Source: Pleodorina starrii
Taxonomy: Eukaryota > Chlorophyta > Chlorophyceae > Chlamydomonadales > Volvocaceae
Length of the DNA: 64,000 bases
NCBI GenBank assembly: GCA_030267565.1
Contig: BRXU01000005.1
Location: forward strand, 5,833,452-5,897,451
Direction: 5' to 3'
Shown: positions 63,863 through 64,000 of the stretch, piece by piece
Layout: each line of letters opens with the position of its first letter
Position numbering within the stretch: the stretch's first letter is position 1
The notes under the pieces: generated by a model
The model's input: only the letters and a program-made list of their open reading frames with translations
What the model was told of the DNA's origin: nothing
The model's database searches: none
Translations under genes and position numbers: made by a program

Positions 63863-64000
63863 GGTGCCCGGTGCCCGGTGCCCGGTGCCCGGTGCCCGGT
63901 GCCCGGTGCCCGGTGCCCGGTGCCCGGTGCCCGGGTCCCGGGTCCCGGTGCCCGGTGCCCGGTGCCCGGTGCCCGGTGCCCGGTGCCCGGTGCCCGGGTC

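Larger units (their letters stand above)
42944..64000. repeat. Heptamer satellite array 2, (GGTGCCC)n with variant units
   Basis: At least 21 kb (about 3,000 units), continuing past the window. Base unit GGTGCCC. Frequent variants are GGTGGCC and 8-bp GGCTGCCC. Rarer ones: CTGTGCC junctions (48,834; 49,092-49,110; 53,089-53,128; 55,604-55,637), GGAGCCC (45,980; 54,215), GGTGACC (45,584; 45,786), CGATGGCC (57,614; 58,294; 61,416; 62,550) and CCGGGTC at the far right. Left of about 52.3 kb the array is mostly pure GGTGCCC; from 54.6 to 62.7 kb GGTGGCC units are abundant. Variants recur in the same order, showing block duplication. Confidence 0.97.

Overview
The window is nuclear DNA from a volvocine green alga (Chlamydomonas/Volvox group, species not identifiable from sequence alone). 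Evidence: two large pherophorin-type extracellular matrix genes with (S)PPPP modules, a plant-type DDM1 chromatin remodeller with many short introns, GC-rich coding sequence with GT-AG introns, and a DIRS-like retroelement. All recognised protein genes lie on the minus strand.

Layout. 1-5736: 5' part of pherophorin-like gene A, running off the left edge. 5737-8345: intergenic. 8346-17602: pherophorin-like gene C, a paralogue of A with collinear exons; its second pherophorin domain is resolved almost exon by exon. 17603-22808: gene-poor spacer with tRNA-derived SINE fragments, a 63-bp direct repeat pair and two GC-rich palindromes. 22809-29305: a complete 16-exon DDM1/HELLS-type SNF2 ATPase, 797 aa when the exons are joined in phase. 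29897-29969: tRNA-Glu(UUC). 31487-35369: 3.9 kb array of the heptamer GGTGCCC. 35370-42943: about 7.6 kb of unique and minisatellite DNA with gag and RT-RNase H genes of a DIRS-like element whose tyrosine recombinase is not found. 42944-64000: at least 21 kb more of the same heptamer array, running off the right edge.

The least ordinary object is the heptamer satellite. It makes up about 25 kb (39%) of the window, has one CCGG site per 7 bp, is perfectly homogeneous for 2.7 kb at its left end, and elsewhere contains an ordered vocabulary of variant units (GGTGGCC, 8-bp GGCTGCCC, CTGTGCC and others). These form duplicated blocks at offsets of 714 and 3,122 bp and a 15-bp secondary repeat of 60 octamers alternating with 59 heptamers. 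Because 7 is not a multiple of 3 and the unit lacks stops, the array is open in several frames and creates giant spurious ORFs on both strands.

Working together: genes A and C encode secreted wall/matrix glycoproteins. DDM1 is the nucleosome remodeller that, in plants, gives DNA methyltransferases access to repeats; its position about 2 kb from a CpG-dense satellite is notable but any functional link is speculation. Some first and junction exons of the pherophorin genes remain unresolved and are flagged below.
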